In this document: piece after piece, positions 50,268 through 63,165 of the stretch
How the letters are laid out: each line of letters opens with the position of its first letter
Position numbering within the stretch: position 1 is the first letter of the stretch
From: Diprion similis
Lineage: Eukaryota; Arthropoda; Insecta; Hymenoptera; Diprionidae
Direction: 5' to 3'
NCBI RefSeq assembly: GCF_021155765.1
Contig: NC_060106.1
Coordinates: 7,447,501 to 7,511,500 of the forward strand
DNA length: 64,000 nt
Program-made: the position numbers and the translations under genes
Notes under the pieces: model-generated
Database searches by the model: none
The model's input: the letters and a program-made list of their open reading frames with translations, nothing else
What the model was told of the DNA's origin: nothing

Positions 50268-53200
50268 TTAAATAGTTGTAGTCGAAAGCTCGTCGTATAT
50301 CTCAGCAAGAAGAGAAGACTCTTCAATTTTTTCTCTATGTTCCGGTGCAGAACTGTCAAGCGATACGACGTCCTCACTATCAATACTCTCCAGTCTGTAG
50401 GGCAAATCAAATTGTACTGATAGTATTTGAGATTAGAATGTGAATAGTCACATTACCAGTAGAATCTTCTCGCGGCTGGCACATCGCCTGCGGAATGAGA
50501 TCTGTGTCTGCTAGCATGCAAATGGAATTGGAATAATTCAAAAATCAATACTCAGCATCCAAAAATTGACTACAATTAAAAATCAATTCGTATTTATTCA
50601 CACCACAATTAGTTTTTTCTGTTTTTCAATTGAAATATTCATTCACTTGAATTGAAGTGTTTAACTACGAATCTTGTATTTCTGCGCATCGTGATGTGAA
50701 TAAGCGAAACTTAGGCAGGAAGTAACTACTAATTGTAAATCGCGATAATAATTGGTACAACGGTTACATTTTAAAAACAGGCAGGTTACCTCTTGTTGAT
50801 ATGTTTTCGCTTAATTCCATCTAGTAAGTTAACCACGGGTGGTGATAAAGTTGGACGGAACATCTGCAACAAATATAAATTGAGATCGTATTCCACTAGG
50901 TATATTCTAAGTAATTTTGCAAGTCTTTTCTACATTTCTAATTACTTCTTCTATAACCTGAATCTCGATCAATTTTTTAAGATCATAGGCAGAAAATTTA
51001 CCAAATTGTGGTCCTACATCCATGTTACAGTTACAGATTTCTCTTTGTTTATAAATTATTTTAGAGCAAATTTTTACCGTTACCGGCGCACTTCGCATTT
51101 CGCGAAGATCAATATTGCGGAATAAATCGTGTAACAGCAGCTCCTCCACGCTGGGATAGCGAGCATCTGGCTGTTCGAATATAAGCTCTAAAATTTCAAG
51201 AATCTAAATGGATGAGAAATTAAGTTGATTAAAATATCACTATAAATAACTAACATGAATGGTGAATTGATTTATATTCTACCGTAGGAATTCGTTGCGA
51301 AGAGTTTTACCGCAATGTAGTCAATTATTTAGAGAATAATTAATATCGAGTAATCAACAAACCTGAGGGTACTTATTGATATCCGAGAGATGCGTTTCTG
51401 TCGGTTTAAATGAACACAATTCATAGCCTGCGCACATCTCGAACAATACATGGCCTGGAAATAAATGATGAAAATTTTATTCAGATGCCGTAAATTTTGA
51501 ATCGGTATTATTTGAGATGGATTATTTCTGGTAGAGCGGAAAGATTCGATAAAATTGGCAGAGAACTTACCAAAACATATCGTATCGATAAAGTTTAAAT
51601 GCGATGATCGGGAAGTGACAACGGGATAGATACGGCTTGTGAAACCGAGCAGAGTATTTTCTAAACCTGCTAAACGAGCGACTCCGTTTTGAACAATCAC
51701 ATTGCCAGAATGTAAGTGTGTCACCGTTGGGAAACCACGCTCTTTTAGAAATACCAGTGCTTCCAAAATTTGACGACCTAATCGCTGAACTTGTGGTAGC
51801 GGTAAACCCTTGCCACGAGTCACGTATTTTTGACTCCAATCTTCGTTCCAACAATTCCTTTCAATCTGAAGAAGAGTTTTTATTACTTTATATTCGTACA
51901 GTCTTTCAACATGCCCTATCCAAGTATTTAGAAAATCTATACTATTTTCAAACCTTTGAAACTAGTCCAGTATTAAGTTTTGGGAAATTAAGTTTTCCGT
52001 TAAATAAACATCAAAGCAAACGTCTAACAACAAGAACGTCAAATTTTTTGTACAGAGTCTTTGCAATAAAATGTTGACACGAAATTTCGTGATAAACACT
52101 TTTGAAATAAAAATAAGAATCATATGAAAGATGTTTAATAAACGGGTTATTTTCACCCATCGGACTGTTTTTTTTTTAATTGTGTTGAGCCATTACAATA
52201 ATCGAGAGGTCCACACTTTTTCAGTAAAAAACAGTACCGCTTTTTTATTGAATATTCTGCCGTCATTGTTGACACAATATATTGTAGTTTTTTCTAACTT
52301 CATACAGTAACTCAAATTACAAGCTAAGGTCAATATATTCTTAGTAAATATAGTGATAAGAGCCGTACCCCATATATGAGGTCCTTCAAACTTCCTTGAT
52401 TGATGGGTTGCACAAGAATCACATAATTCTGCCCCTTGAATTCTTTGAAGTCAAGATCAAGCATAGGGCAAATATATGGATGTTGCAATGCAAGAAATAA
52501 ATGATTCAACGTCTCTCGTATGGACGAACAGATGTTTATAGGGCAGTTTCTGCTCAATGGTGCAAGCGTTAAGAGCCTGTCGGCTTTCAGCGTTGTATCC
52601 CTCACCGCAAACCAATGTTTGTCCACGCGAGATCCTGTCGATTTAATTTGAAAATAATACACATAGTATGTGACATTGCGTATAATTAGTGATGACTGCT
52701 GGAATTGTTTTCTGCAAGGGACTGCAGCTGCAACTTACCAACGTTGTTTAGTTGTTTGGTCAAACTGTACCGTGTAGATCCTTTAAGGTGAGATTGGCAA
52801 ATTGTTAGTGCTTGAATCCTAGATCTTTTCTCCATCTCCATACATTCACCGACATCTTCACAAGCGGATGGTCCGTAGCAATCCAGAGCAGTGTATTGAT
52901 GTCGGCCGTTTCTAAAACACGTAAACGAGATTCATTGAAAATTTATTTCAAACGCAAACATTCGAACTATGCCAAAATTAAAAAGTCTTTTCTCTGTGGA
53001 ATCGAACATTTTTCCAGAAATGTAATTAGCGCAATTCCTGAAAGATAATCAAGGGTAAATGGACCCCATGGAATAGAAATGACTCTCAGAGCATGTAAGT
53101 ATCGGACTGAGGCTTCATCTCGCATCATGGCTGTGTAGAAAGGCAAAACTTTTGTGTTATAACCCACATCAGAATTTATCCAGTTAAACATACTGGAGTT

Positions 53201-55785
53201 TCAGTCTATATCTATTTACTCGTCTGCTTGTTACATAGAATAATAATGTATGCAAATACAGTGCACAAAAATATACACATCATACCTTATATACGCAAGA
53301 TTCGCAATCAAAAAGATTTATCTTACTGTTGGCTGATTATTGATTGCAGATCGAATTGAGTGTATTGCACTTGAGGTGTATGCGGAAGGTGTATATATGC
53401 TTATTGCGTAATTCGTACCTGATTTGACCTAAATAATTCATACGCATGTGTAAACCGCATACATTTCCCCTAATTAAATGATGATCAGTAGATCTGGAAC
53501 GCCGAGTCCAACATCGGACCAGCCGCGAGAAGCAAGGATTACATTTCGTTGCCCGAAGATTATCGTCATTGTCATTGTTATTATGCCACAATTCCGGACG
53601 ACTGCAAAGGTTTCATCCAATAAAAACAAATAAGAGTCATAATAATATTATTGCAATCTGGTTAACCATCGTATTCTTAACGAGCAAACGACATTCGACG
53701 GTAAATATTGCGCAAAATTTTCTGCATCTGCGTATTTTTACCAAACTGAAGACATATTCAAAGTAATGCCAGAAAATCATACTCGAATGTATTTTCATTG
53801 CTTACGGTCGGAACGCTGAATTCACTTCAAGAAACGGATTCTCAAAGCTGTGTAAAAATAATTATGCAAATTAAGAGAATATTGTAGAAGCCGCTGGCAC
53901 GTCTCTTTGAAATTATTATTATCTCGAGCACCGTGGCGATAAAACGTGTCGTCGTTAGAATACAAAATATCTCAAAGACTTGAGCAGGGACGTACTCAAT
54001 GCTCGCAAATAACATCTGTTTTTAGCAATTGAATGTGAATCCTCAACTCGGATTTATTATACCTTCGCGGTCGCCTGGTTCTAGGCCTAATTGCATTCAT
54101 GTAAAAGAAAACTTTTTATTCGTTTCGTGCGTAAATTTGTTTAGCACGAATCCCTCGAGTTTAAATAACGACTCTGAACTCGTATAACTGCGCCTATAGA
54201 TCAATACACGATTTAAAAATGATCGATGCGTAAATTCCCTGTTAAATTGGTATTTTTCTACATAATACGTCCAGCTTTCACGTTCACTTCACACCTACTG
54301 TGATACGGTATATACATGTACAGTTTATTCGCTATTCAGTTCAGCTTATTGCGGTTAGAGTTGGCAATACTCAAGCTGTAATTCGACGGGTATCAGCAGT
54401 TACGATTAACAATAACTCACAGATTAGCCTGTATTATACAATGCTCGTGAACTTTGCTCATTTCACCTTTCAGTGCCGATTTTGGTGATCAGTACACATA
54501 GAGATTGGATACAGCATTCGCATTGGAAGTATAATCGTTACATTTCTTTTATTACATACATTTTTAATTTAACGAAATGAATTTTTTCTACATGTTTATA
54601 CGTGATATCGTTATCGAGTTATCTCATTTATATACTAGCATAAAATGAATCTAACACAATTATTTAATTATTTTAAACTCTTCAGTGTGTATTAAACTGA
54701 TGAAAATTAGAATTACACGTATGCAATGAATGTTATTGAGCCACAAGGACTATATTACCGTTATGCAGTCTGTTGTTAATAATCATTACTTATCGCACAG
54801 TAGATATCTTACTACAGAATTTTAACCTGCTATTATATTTTTTGTGAAAATTGTTGTTCGCTTTTTTATTTCTCTAGTTCATTGAATAGATCGTTTTTAA
54901 TCCAGAGTCCAAATTATTTGAATCCTGCCTCGAGCAATATTTTCCTTATAAATTATTGTGCCATCAAGTTGTCCCGTCGATTTTTTTTATTCAATACGAT
55001 AAAGGTCGTGCTTCTCGCATCTTTTAAATATTTAGATACTGCAATGAAAATTCGTGAAGAAGGTCGTTGAATGAAGACGATATTTGTAGCATAACATTTC
55101 TCTGTCGCACATTAAAATGCTCGATTTCTCCAGCTCTCTTTCGTTTCTCTCAAGCTTACGGAATATATATACTTGAAACGGCCGTGATTTCCTTCCGAAT
55201 GTATTACGCGGTTTTTCATCATCAAGTCACATTTCAATTCGACAACGCTCGTCTAATTGCTTAATATACAAGCTTATCACGTTTAGGTGTTATTACAGGA
55301 AGTTTTATCGGTCTCAAACTTCGCACCATTTTAATGAAAAACCCGAAACGTTAGATTTATATAGTCGATGAAAAATATATAAAAAATAAAAAAATAAACA
55401 ATTCGATCAACAAGTGCGAATTAATGGATAGATAAAAAATAACTTACCTAATGTCGTTCTGTTCTCTGTTACGCGCTACTGTAACTCGGTTGAATAAAAT
55501 CTTGGCAAGACTATCAATTTTGTTAGTCAGCTGGTAGCCCTTTTCTTCTTCACTTTCGTCGTCCTCGATGCTTGCGCTTCTTCCACGCCGATCGAGAATT
55601 CCTCTAGCAGAGAGCATCGCCTCAGTGTCCAACTCGATTGCACTTTGGGCACGTCGAGTTACCTGCCGTCGTTTACGCCGTGACTTTGGCCGTACTTGAC
55701 AAAAACGATCGTGTCCGGTCATATCCGGTTCACGACGATTTTCGCCCTCTTCTCGCCGGTTCATATTTTGATATAAGTTGAACAT
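50268..55785 (-). CDS. Slowpoke-binding protein (Slob)-like / PXK-type pseudokinase
   Basis: Exons in order: 55785-55448 (coding part; exon begins 55813), 52911-52739, 52634-52369, 51865-51571, 51454-51363, 51203-51084, 50863-50790, 50394-50268; 1485 nt, 494 residues. The N-terminal 110 residues are basic, then acidic (SIEDDESEEEKG). The kinase-like part contains LFLALQHPYICPMLDL, GSLKDLIYG, GLPLPQVQRLGRQILEAL, THLHSGNVIVQNG and LAGLENTLLGF. The HRD aspartate is replaced (HLHSGN) and DFG is replaced (LAGLEN), so catalysis is unlikely. This pattern matches PXK and insect Slob, which binds and modulates the Slowpoke BK channel in flies; the choice of Slob is inference. FRNIDLREMR and MFRPTLSPPVVNLLDG follow, then an acidic C-terminus (LESIDSEDVVSLDSS). 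A 54-nt optional exon lies at 50457-50510. Residues upstream of Met55785 are possible. Confidence 0.78.
50457..50510 (-). other. Optional 54-nt exon creating an alternative C-terminus
   Basis: The exon is bounded by TAGCAG (tandem acceptor) and TACTG|GTAATG. Its inclusion keeps phase, giving KRSRHRSHSAGDVPAARRFY, but the junction TG|A forms a stop with the next exon. Skipping it joins AG|A in phase to LESIDSEDVVSL. Inclusion would therefore truncate the protein or trigger decay. Confidence 0.5.
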
Positions 55786-57262
55786 TTTCACCCGGCGAAT
55801 TTGGTCCCAAGTCTGTGAAAACACAGAAATATGTCTTTGTTAAGCATAGTAATGTAAAGCATAATGTCTTGTGCTCTCGACAAAATAACGATACTTGAAT
55901 ATCTGTGCTTAACTAAATTTGCTCAGCAGCAATTATATTCAATAGTATTATATAGAATAATAGAATCTCAGGCAACAACTAATTGTAAACCAAAAATCGT
56001 GTAAAGAACGACAATTAGTAGAAGTTATAGGCAGATAGAAATCTTTGGGCTTATGTAATTCTGTGATATTTAGAACGACTTCTAGTTTAATAAGTCATTT
56101 TCAAAGACATCAATTTTTCGACGTCAAATTTTCACCTGGACCATAAAAATGTCTGCAATAATAGAACAATATGCATCGACATGTAATTTCTTTATAAAGA
56201 TGGTAATTAAAAACCGTACCAGACCACATAAGTTGTGACTATGACGATTTTTTCAGCCGTTGAGAGAAATATTTTTCTGCGTTGATGTAGGAAAATTAAA
56301 TTTACAATCGTAAAAAATAGGTACTTAACGACAAAACAAACAACAATCTAAGCAATAAATAATGATGTTACTAAGAAGAGGTCATAATTACTATTTAAAT
56401 ACCGTGTTCATGCATATCAAAGCTGTTGAGAAGAACAAAATCAGCTGTTTATCAGAATTACGGATACTGTTCATTTTTTTCTGTATGCGCATACTTGTCA
56501 AAGCTATTATTCACAGCTATAAACTTAGACTACAATCATATCAAAATCGTCAAGCGATTTCCGAATGACATCTAAATATCACGAAGCTATACGTGAAGTT
56601 TCACATATATGTACCACAATTCAAAAGATCATTTTTTCACGATCTCTTATCAATTAACATAAGTTGATCTTTTTTGGCTTTAACCTTTGAAAAGCTAAGT
56701 TTTATTTTCAATTACCCTGCACTCTGGTGATTGAACAGTATGTCAAGAACTAAACAAAGAATTTTTATGGTATACCTCAAGATTTCATTTGTTATTTATA
56801 TACAGTAATGACTTACATGAATATGAAGAAAGGTTACAAGTAAACTTGTTTAGTACGTTTTGGATTTCACCGAATAGCGCGTGGTGTGAAACAACTGTTT
56901 AGCTACTTATACAGAGTAAATTTATAAAATTGGAAAATTGAACGCAAGATTTGTCAAGCGAGTAGAAAAAGTATTAAGCATAGATGCAGATAAGAAAAAT
57001 TTTACAGGCATAAAGAAAGTGGAGTTTCCCAATTCAGCAAGTCCGTACCTGATTTTATACTTGGAAAATACTTGATGCTACAAAAAAAAGTTCGTCGCGC
57101 TGGTTCAACACGTATTATTTACATGCAAGGGTGAGATAAAGTAAGAACATATCGATACATACTGACAAGAAAATGACTATAAAGTTGAAAAAATGATTCA
57201 AGCATTACGTATAAGTACACAATTCGGAAGAAAAGCGTACGTCCAAGCAACATCATACTTAC

Positions 57263-57687
57263 TTGTTTACAAAAAATGGTAGAAATGATTGATGAAAAAT
57301 TAAAAAATTCTACTTGTCAATGTAACGATTCGCGGCGAACGAAGGTGCAAGTTCGTGATTTATCTGCACTAGCGTTAACTTTCATCGCTGACGCGACTCG
57401 CGCCCTCGAGGACAAATCTTGGCGGGACAAGATGCTCGGAAGTAATGAGCGGAAGGCCGGGAGGGCGAGCCGGGCGGCAGCGGACTGCAAAGCTTGCAGA
57501 GCTTGCAGAGCGAGCGCGAGGGATGCACTGACTCTGACATAGATTCCCTTGGCGAGGGGCTCGCTGCCCCGGGGGTGGAGGGCAGAGCTGGGCGAGGCCG
57601 GGGGTGGAATGAGGGATGAAGGCGGCGTGTTACCAGCCGGTGGTTGCGGCCCGCAGCGCGGTATCCGGGACCAATCTGAATCAAACT
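57263..57687 (-). promoter_or_regulatory. Probable promoter and untranslated first exon of the Slob-like gene
   Basis: On the minus strand, CCTTATATAC (57718-57709) is followed by the initiator TCAGTT (57689-57684), with its A at 57687, about 28 bp from the TATA start. The downstream transcript is GC-rich, contains short upstream ORFs, and ends ACAA|GTAAGT with the donor at 57262. The next exon begins at 55813 after TTTTCACAG. The distance and motifs fit an insect TATA+Inr core promoter. Confidence 0.5.
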
Positions 57688-60291
57688 GAAAGCTCAAAGC
57701 TGAACAAGTATATAAGGTACTTGGGTACAACTGCTGCAGCAGGCTCGTTAAACGCCAATTGCAAAGTGGAACAGTGAGCAACTGGCGGTACTGGACTAGC
57801 GACTAGCTGTCTCCTGGTCGGGATTAAGGGACTTTCCGAAGCCGTGTTAGGTCCTTTCTACCATATATGATCCCGCCTGAAAGTACGGTGACGATAGCGG
57901 CTTAAATACCCGAGGGGCTACAGACCTTTGACCTCACGCGGTTTAGAGACAAAGAAAATCGTTGGGTGGGGGTAAAAATATGGGTAGATCACTAGATAGA
58001 ATTTTTAAAGTGAAAATTTAATTTCATAGAATTTGAAAATACAGAAAGTCGTGATATGGAAAAGTAGAAAAATAGCAAGGTCGGAGTATAGAATTGTTAG
58101 AATTCGTCTTGATAATATAGAACCGATGACAGATTCTGGATTCTGTCGTTCCACTTTTTAACCTTTCTATATTTTGTCCTTATGTACTTCTACTTTCTAG
58201 ATTTTTAACTTTTTATACTTGGATTTCCTTTTTTTTCAATTCTTATCACACGTATGGGATAAGGTATTTTTGTACAAGATTGTTGATAAGCTGCGGAATG
58301 CGTGGCGGCAGTTTTCAGAAAATGTTGTGCGGAGATTTTTAAACTGTACCAAAATTACTTTGAAATATACATGAAGAACTTCGGTATATCGTCGCAGGTG
58401 ATGATGATAATAACTTTAAAAGAAATTATGTTGCCACAAAGTACCGAATCGAAGAAGTTTTAGCATGTCGGAGGCTATTTATTCAGTTCAGTTTACGTCC
58501 ATACTTGATTTTCGAATTTATAACATTCGTCAGTTTTTCTTAACGATTTTGATTGTTGGATTACTCTAACAATAAGCGGAGAAACCTACGTAAATTTATG
58601 TCACAAATCAGTTATTATCGACTTGCGTTGGTTGAAACTGCATCCCGATTAGCCGAAATAACATTCATGGTGTAATTTGAATTTCGAATAAGAAACGACA
58701 GTTTTCAAACTAAAATATGAGAATTTGAAATAAGAATTTCAGTTATTTTTATGGGATGAATTGCAGAATAAATCCACTGTAGGTTTCAAATCCAGGTATA
58801 TAATACATTCGGGCTGCATTTGCTAAATCCACAGAATTTTTTTTTCCGTATCAAGTTTACATGCGGAAATCTAGCATTCCTTATTATTTCATTTCCATTT
58901 TGTTACTGTTGCGAGCTTACCCTTTAATTCAAGTACAGAAGTACGCATACAGGTATAATACGTATGTCTACGACTACTGCGAACAAATGTTATGTATGAT
59001 TCATGGCACATGTATGTACAATGTACGTCGGTTGAAACCGGGGAATGGAGTCGACGCATTAATAATATAACTGGGGCATCCGCGTCGCCGTAGACTCCTC
59101 TCCTAGTTGTACCACTCCCGTACCTACGACCTCTGCGTGAACTTTGACCACATTTCTTTGTCCCGCGGCTAATCTCACCTGTCTGCAGGGATGCTTAATC
59201 CCACGGATTTTGCAAGTCACGTTGTCTTATTTTCCGAGATAGAAAAAGCGCAATGGATCTTACCAAAAAGGAAACATCAAATGGGGTGACGAGTATTTTG
59301 GATCTCTAACGATTGTTTCTTTCTTTCGTTTTTCGATCATTGTATGTAATTATTTCTACGGTGCTTAAAGAAATGAACAATTTTATGTACTAATATTTGA
59401 TTATCAGGTATTTTTTTTTTTTACATAATATACCTTTATACGATTTGAAATTAAATTAGTACAGTTTTATCATAAATATGCATAAAAATTTCTAAATACA
59501 TGCCATAAGAATTTCCTAATGAATTCCCGGATTCGTTTAATTTCCATACCATCCAACGGAAATTGGAATTTACGATGATCTTGATTTGATATTGATTTCT
59601 ATCGCGGTAGCTGGGAATTTTCAATAATATCCTCACCAGTATCAAACTATTACGAAAGAGCAGCGTGTCAACATATTTCAGAACATTCGAATGTGATAAA
59701 ACGTGGGTGGCGTTTTTGCTTGTTACTTAAGTCATGAATACGTACTGCTTCTGCGTCAAAAAATCTGTTGCGAAAAGTTAAATATAAAAATTATCAAGTT
59801 CTCTTTAAAACATAAATTTGGTCTCTATCTCAAGATGAATATTGTAAGGCACAAAGTATTCTATACGAGTATTAGAATTTTGTCTCTATTTTTTTTTTTT
59901 TTTTATTCTTACGTGTTAGAATCAGCTGCATGTATTCGTCTAAAAACTTTAAATATATTCTATTACCTGAGATTGAGTCCTGAAAGTGAAATGCTTTAGG
60001 TATTTTCAAAACATGCATTGGACCGATAATAATTTTCATCTATATTGAATCTTTTACTCAATACTTAAAATTGTGAATAGAATGATGCATGAAATTAATA
60101 TTAGATGAAGTTTCAATAGAATTTTTATAAACAAAGTCCATAATACAAAAAATTTAGTACACTAATGTACGTAGTATAAGAGACAAAAATAATTAGACAG
60201 ACACTGTTAAAACCTTTTGACGAAAATAGTAGTGCTTCCATATTTCTTAATTTTCGTAACAATTTGTTTAACTCTTTGCAATAGGTTCACC
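57688..60291. other. Intergenic, no gene recognised
   Basis: AT-rich sequence with no supported exon. Contains GGGACTTTCC at 57828-57837 (Rel/NF-kappaB-type motif) 140 bp upstream of the inferred Slob-like start, and a T run near 59889-59903. Confidence 0.45.
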
Positions 60292-61932
60292 TTAGTTATC
60301 GTCTTCACTCTCTATGCTTCGGCGTTCGGACTCATTCAAGGCATTGCATTGTTTAGGCCAGGTCTTGATCGGGCGATCATTATACATCTAGAAATTGAAA
60401 TTAAATATAAAATAATCTTAAGATTACTGAACGTAGTCTAATGTTAGAATGAAGTTTTCATGTTGCAACAAAGTGTCAATAAAGTAAAGCGAAAATTTAA
60501 TTTTCTGACTTTTCCCTGAACATGTTCAATGTACTCAAGTCTAGTGCCTAAAGTCTAGTGTCAAAAAAGTGGAGGATTCCATGAATTTACCAGATCAAAT
60601 TTAGCGAATGAAGCTTTAATGGACTTTTTACAAAAATTATAAATAAATCGTATATATTTGTAGTGTCTGGCATACATGAATTTACCTTTGAAACGAATTC
60701 CAACACATGGCGTTTCGAAACTTCTTCCTCAGCACGCACACCCCAATGAAACTCATATGCAGGTGGATCTGACGATCCTATTTTGGGCATTTCTAGATAC
60801 TGTTGTTTTACAAAATCCTGAATAGAAATAATATTTACATCATATCAAAACCGACGGAAAATTGCTTAAAATACTATGATCTTTTGATAGAGATAATGGA
60901 TACCATTACCGCTAATAAGTAACTAGATAAACGTTATTCAACAAGATTTTAATTAGATGAAACTTTACAAGGATATGCATATACATATCATGCACCTTTC
61001 AAATGAACTTTGGCATTTGTAGGAGAAGTCGAATAAAACTGTTTTTCATTATCTTTATTAATGATACTTACAACAGTGATTATTTTGTGTATATCACCAA
61101 ACATCTGATTCTTATAACCGTCTCTCGGAATTATTGTTAATTTTCTTAAAAAGTCCCATAACAATTCTGAAACATCAATTACAGTACATACGCATATCAT
61201 GTGAGATTATCAGACACAGATTGATCTATATTCGATTCGATCAAATTGCTCAATGAAAGTAAAGTTCACAAGCAAGTAAAAACAAAGGGACAAACCTTCC
61301 TTGCATATACCATCCAACATAAAAATATGAGTGAGAACCAAAATCAGTAAAATTCTTTGGGGTTTTTCGCTCTCCGGACAGGATAGATGCGGAGGATTCA
61401 TAGTAATAGCATTTGTCAGAATGTATTTTCCAGTTTCAAATTCTACCAGGTTGAAACCAAAAACCTAGAAAAAAGAAAACAAATATAAAAAAATGTTCAC
61501 CCAAACATATCTGAATTCTATATTCAATTACTTATTGAATTTTCTCTCCATTCTTACTTGAGTCAAAGTAGCTTTAACTATAGTCATAATCTTGCGATAA
61601 TGTTTATTATATGTTCCAAAAACATTTTTAATCAATTGTGGTCTTTGTACGACATGCTTAGTTCTCTCAGCAGCTAATAAATATCTAATCACGCTTCCGA
61701 CTAGCTGATTTTCTTCTTCAGGGGTCAGGCCTTTGCTTTGAGTTGCTTGAGACTGTGTCATGTATTCATCATCGTTCCACTGAGATTTCTGGCTGGCAGA
61801 TGGAGAGTTTTTGGTATTTGTGTGACTGGCATGCGCGGCGTTTCTAGTAGATTGCTTAACTGGCGAGGTATTTCTAGTAGTACCCCGAGTGCTTTGTGTG
61901 CTACTGTGTGTAGCTTGCCTTCTTTGAGACAT
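60292..61932 (-). CDS. NSMCE3: SMC5/6 complex subunit NSMCE3 (MAGE-domain protein)
   Basis: Exons 61932-61558, 61464-61296, 61166-61072, 60817-60686 and 60387-60292; 867 nt, 288 residues. The first 75 residues are Ser/Thr/Gln-rich and probably disordered. The MAGE homology domain follows: LVGSVIRYLLAAERTKH, VFGFNLVEFETGKYILTN, RILLILVLTHIFMLDGICKE, LLWDFLRKLTI, and PPAYEFHWGVRAEEEVSK with RHVLEFVSK. The last exon (MYNDRPIKTWPKQCNALNES) matches the NSMCE3 C-terminal WP motif region. Insects usually have a single MAGE gene. By family knowledge it pairs with the RING protein NSMCE1 in the SMC5/6 complex, acting in DNA repair and genome stability. All splice phases fit. Confidence 0.88.
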
Positions 61933-63165
61933 GGCTGAAAGGTATTCCCATTTTTATTAGACATTAGCTAAACTCAGAACGAACCAGATTTCTGCTTAGT
62001 ATCGGCACTGTATATTTGTTTATAATGTTCAGCGAACAGCTGTGTTGTTTGAAAGTAACTGTATAGTATGCGTCAAAATACTTTGTGTGAAATATTAAAT
62101 TTATGTACAAAATAAGAGATTGCGAAAAGTTGGGTGAATATTGACGCTTTATTTGGTCAAATTTTTTAGCTTATGTAGGCATAGTAAACTCTAACCCGAT
62201 GGTTCGTAAATCAGACCACGGTTATGGGAAACTCTACATAAAATCCCCATTGAGAATCAAAGTTATAAAATTATTTACTGACTCACTATTTTATTCAATA
62301 AATTAAATGCAGCGTTATTCATACTGTAGCAGATCAGCGCTTCGATTCTAAGGTTATAAATTGTTTGGACTATTAACATCAACATTGAATTTCTCAAAAA
62401 CACTAACAGTTTTGGACCATTGTTTTTAAAAAGAAAAATTCTTTACATACTCTCAACAATATGAAATCCTGAATGTAGATCAATTCCAAACGTAGAGGAA
62501 TGATTTATTCTTTGAGTTTGTTTTCTATTTCAGGTTTGTTATAATGATGTTAGAAAACAAAACACTGATGCCTCTGCAGCGCTATCGTATGTAGCCCATA
62601 AGCAAATACTTAGTTCTTGAAGAGATACAGTTAAGTATTATACGTCGGTTCTTCGATTTGGGAAAAAAAACCGTCGGTAACATAGGGAACACTGCTTGGA
62701 TGTCGATAATGCAGTGGCTGCCCTAGTTTTCTTCTTTACCTACAAACTAAAAATTATGCGTTAGCATTGTGATATCCGATTACCGTCCGTCCGGGAGGCA
62801 CACCTCAACGATCGACCAGCCTCAAATCTCAGCGCGGCATGAAAATCTGAAATGCAACAAAACCGCAATCAAAGTTAAAAATCTGAAAAAGTATGAGAGA
62901 TGTCGTGCTCTCCATACTGCCAAATTCATGACTAGTTTATAAGAAATTAAGTCATTTTTTACTATATAGATAAGCCGGCAGCCTAAGGAAGTAACACCGA
63001 TCGTAATATGTGTATGAATTTGGTTACATAACCTCTTCGGTAACCGCTAACTCATCCCCACGGTCGTGCGATCAGTGAAATTAGTCAATCAGCTTATGCG
63101 TTACTTTTCAGTCTACAGTGCGGCAACGACGAAGTAGTTAATTTGGATCAAAGAACAATCTCACG
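61933..63165. other. Divergent intergenic region between NSMCE3 and Prx3
   Basis: Both genes are transcribed outward from this 1.2-kb stretch. The GC-richer patch at about 62780-62860 may be promoter or 5' UTR sequence. No further gene recognised. Confidence 0.45.

Noticed and set aside
52967-53191. 74-residue minus-strand frame as a Slob-like exon
   Set aside because: No donor fits the needed phase, and exon 55448 joins exon 52911 directly in phase.
57317-57781. 154-residue minus-strand frame as a gene
   Set aside because: It overlaps the inferred untranslated first exon, is a GC-driven open frame with Ala/Leu repeats, and has no homology I recognise.
60217-60441. 74-residue plus-strand frame
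   Set aside because: Antisense to the last NSMCE3 exon, which has clear homology and splice phase.
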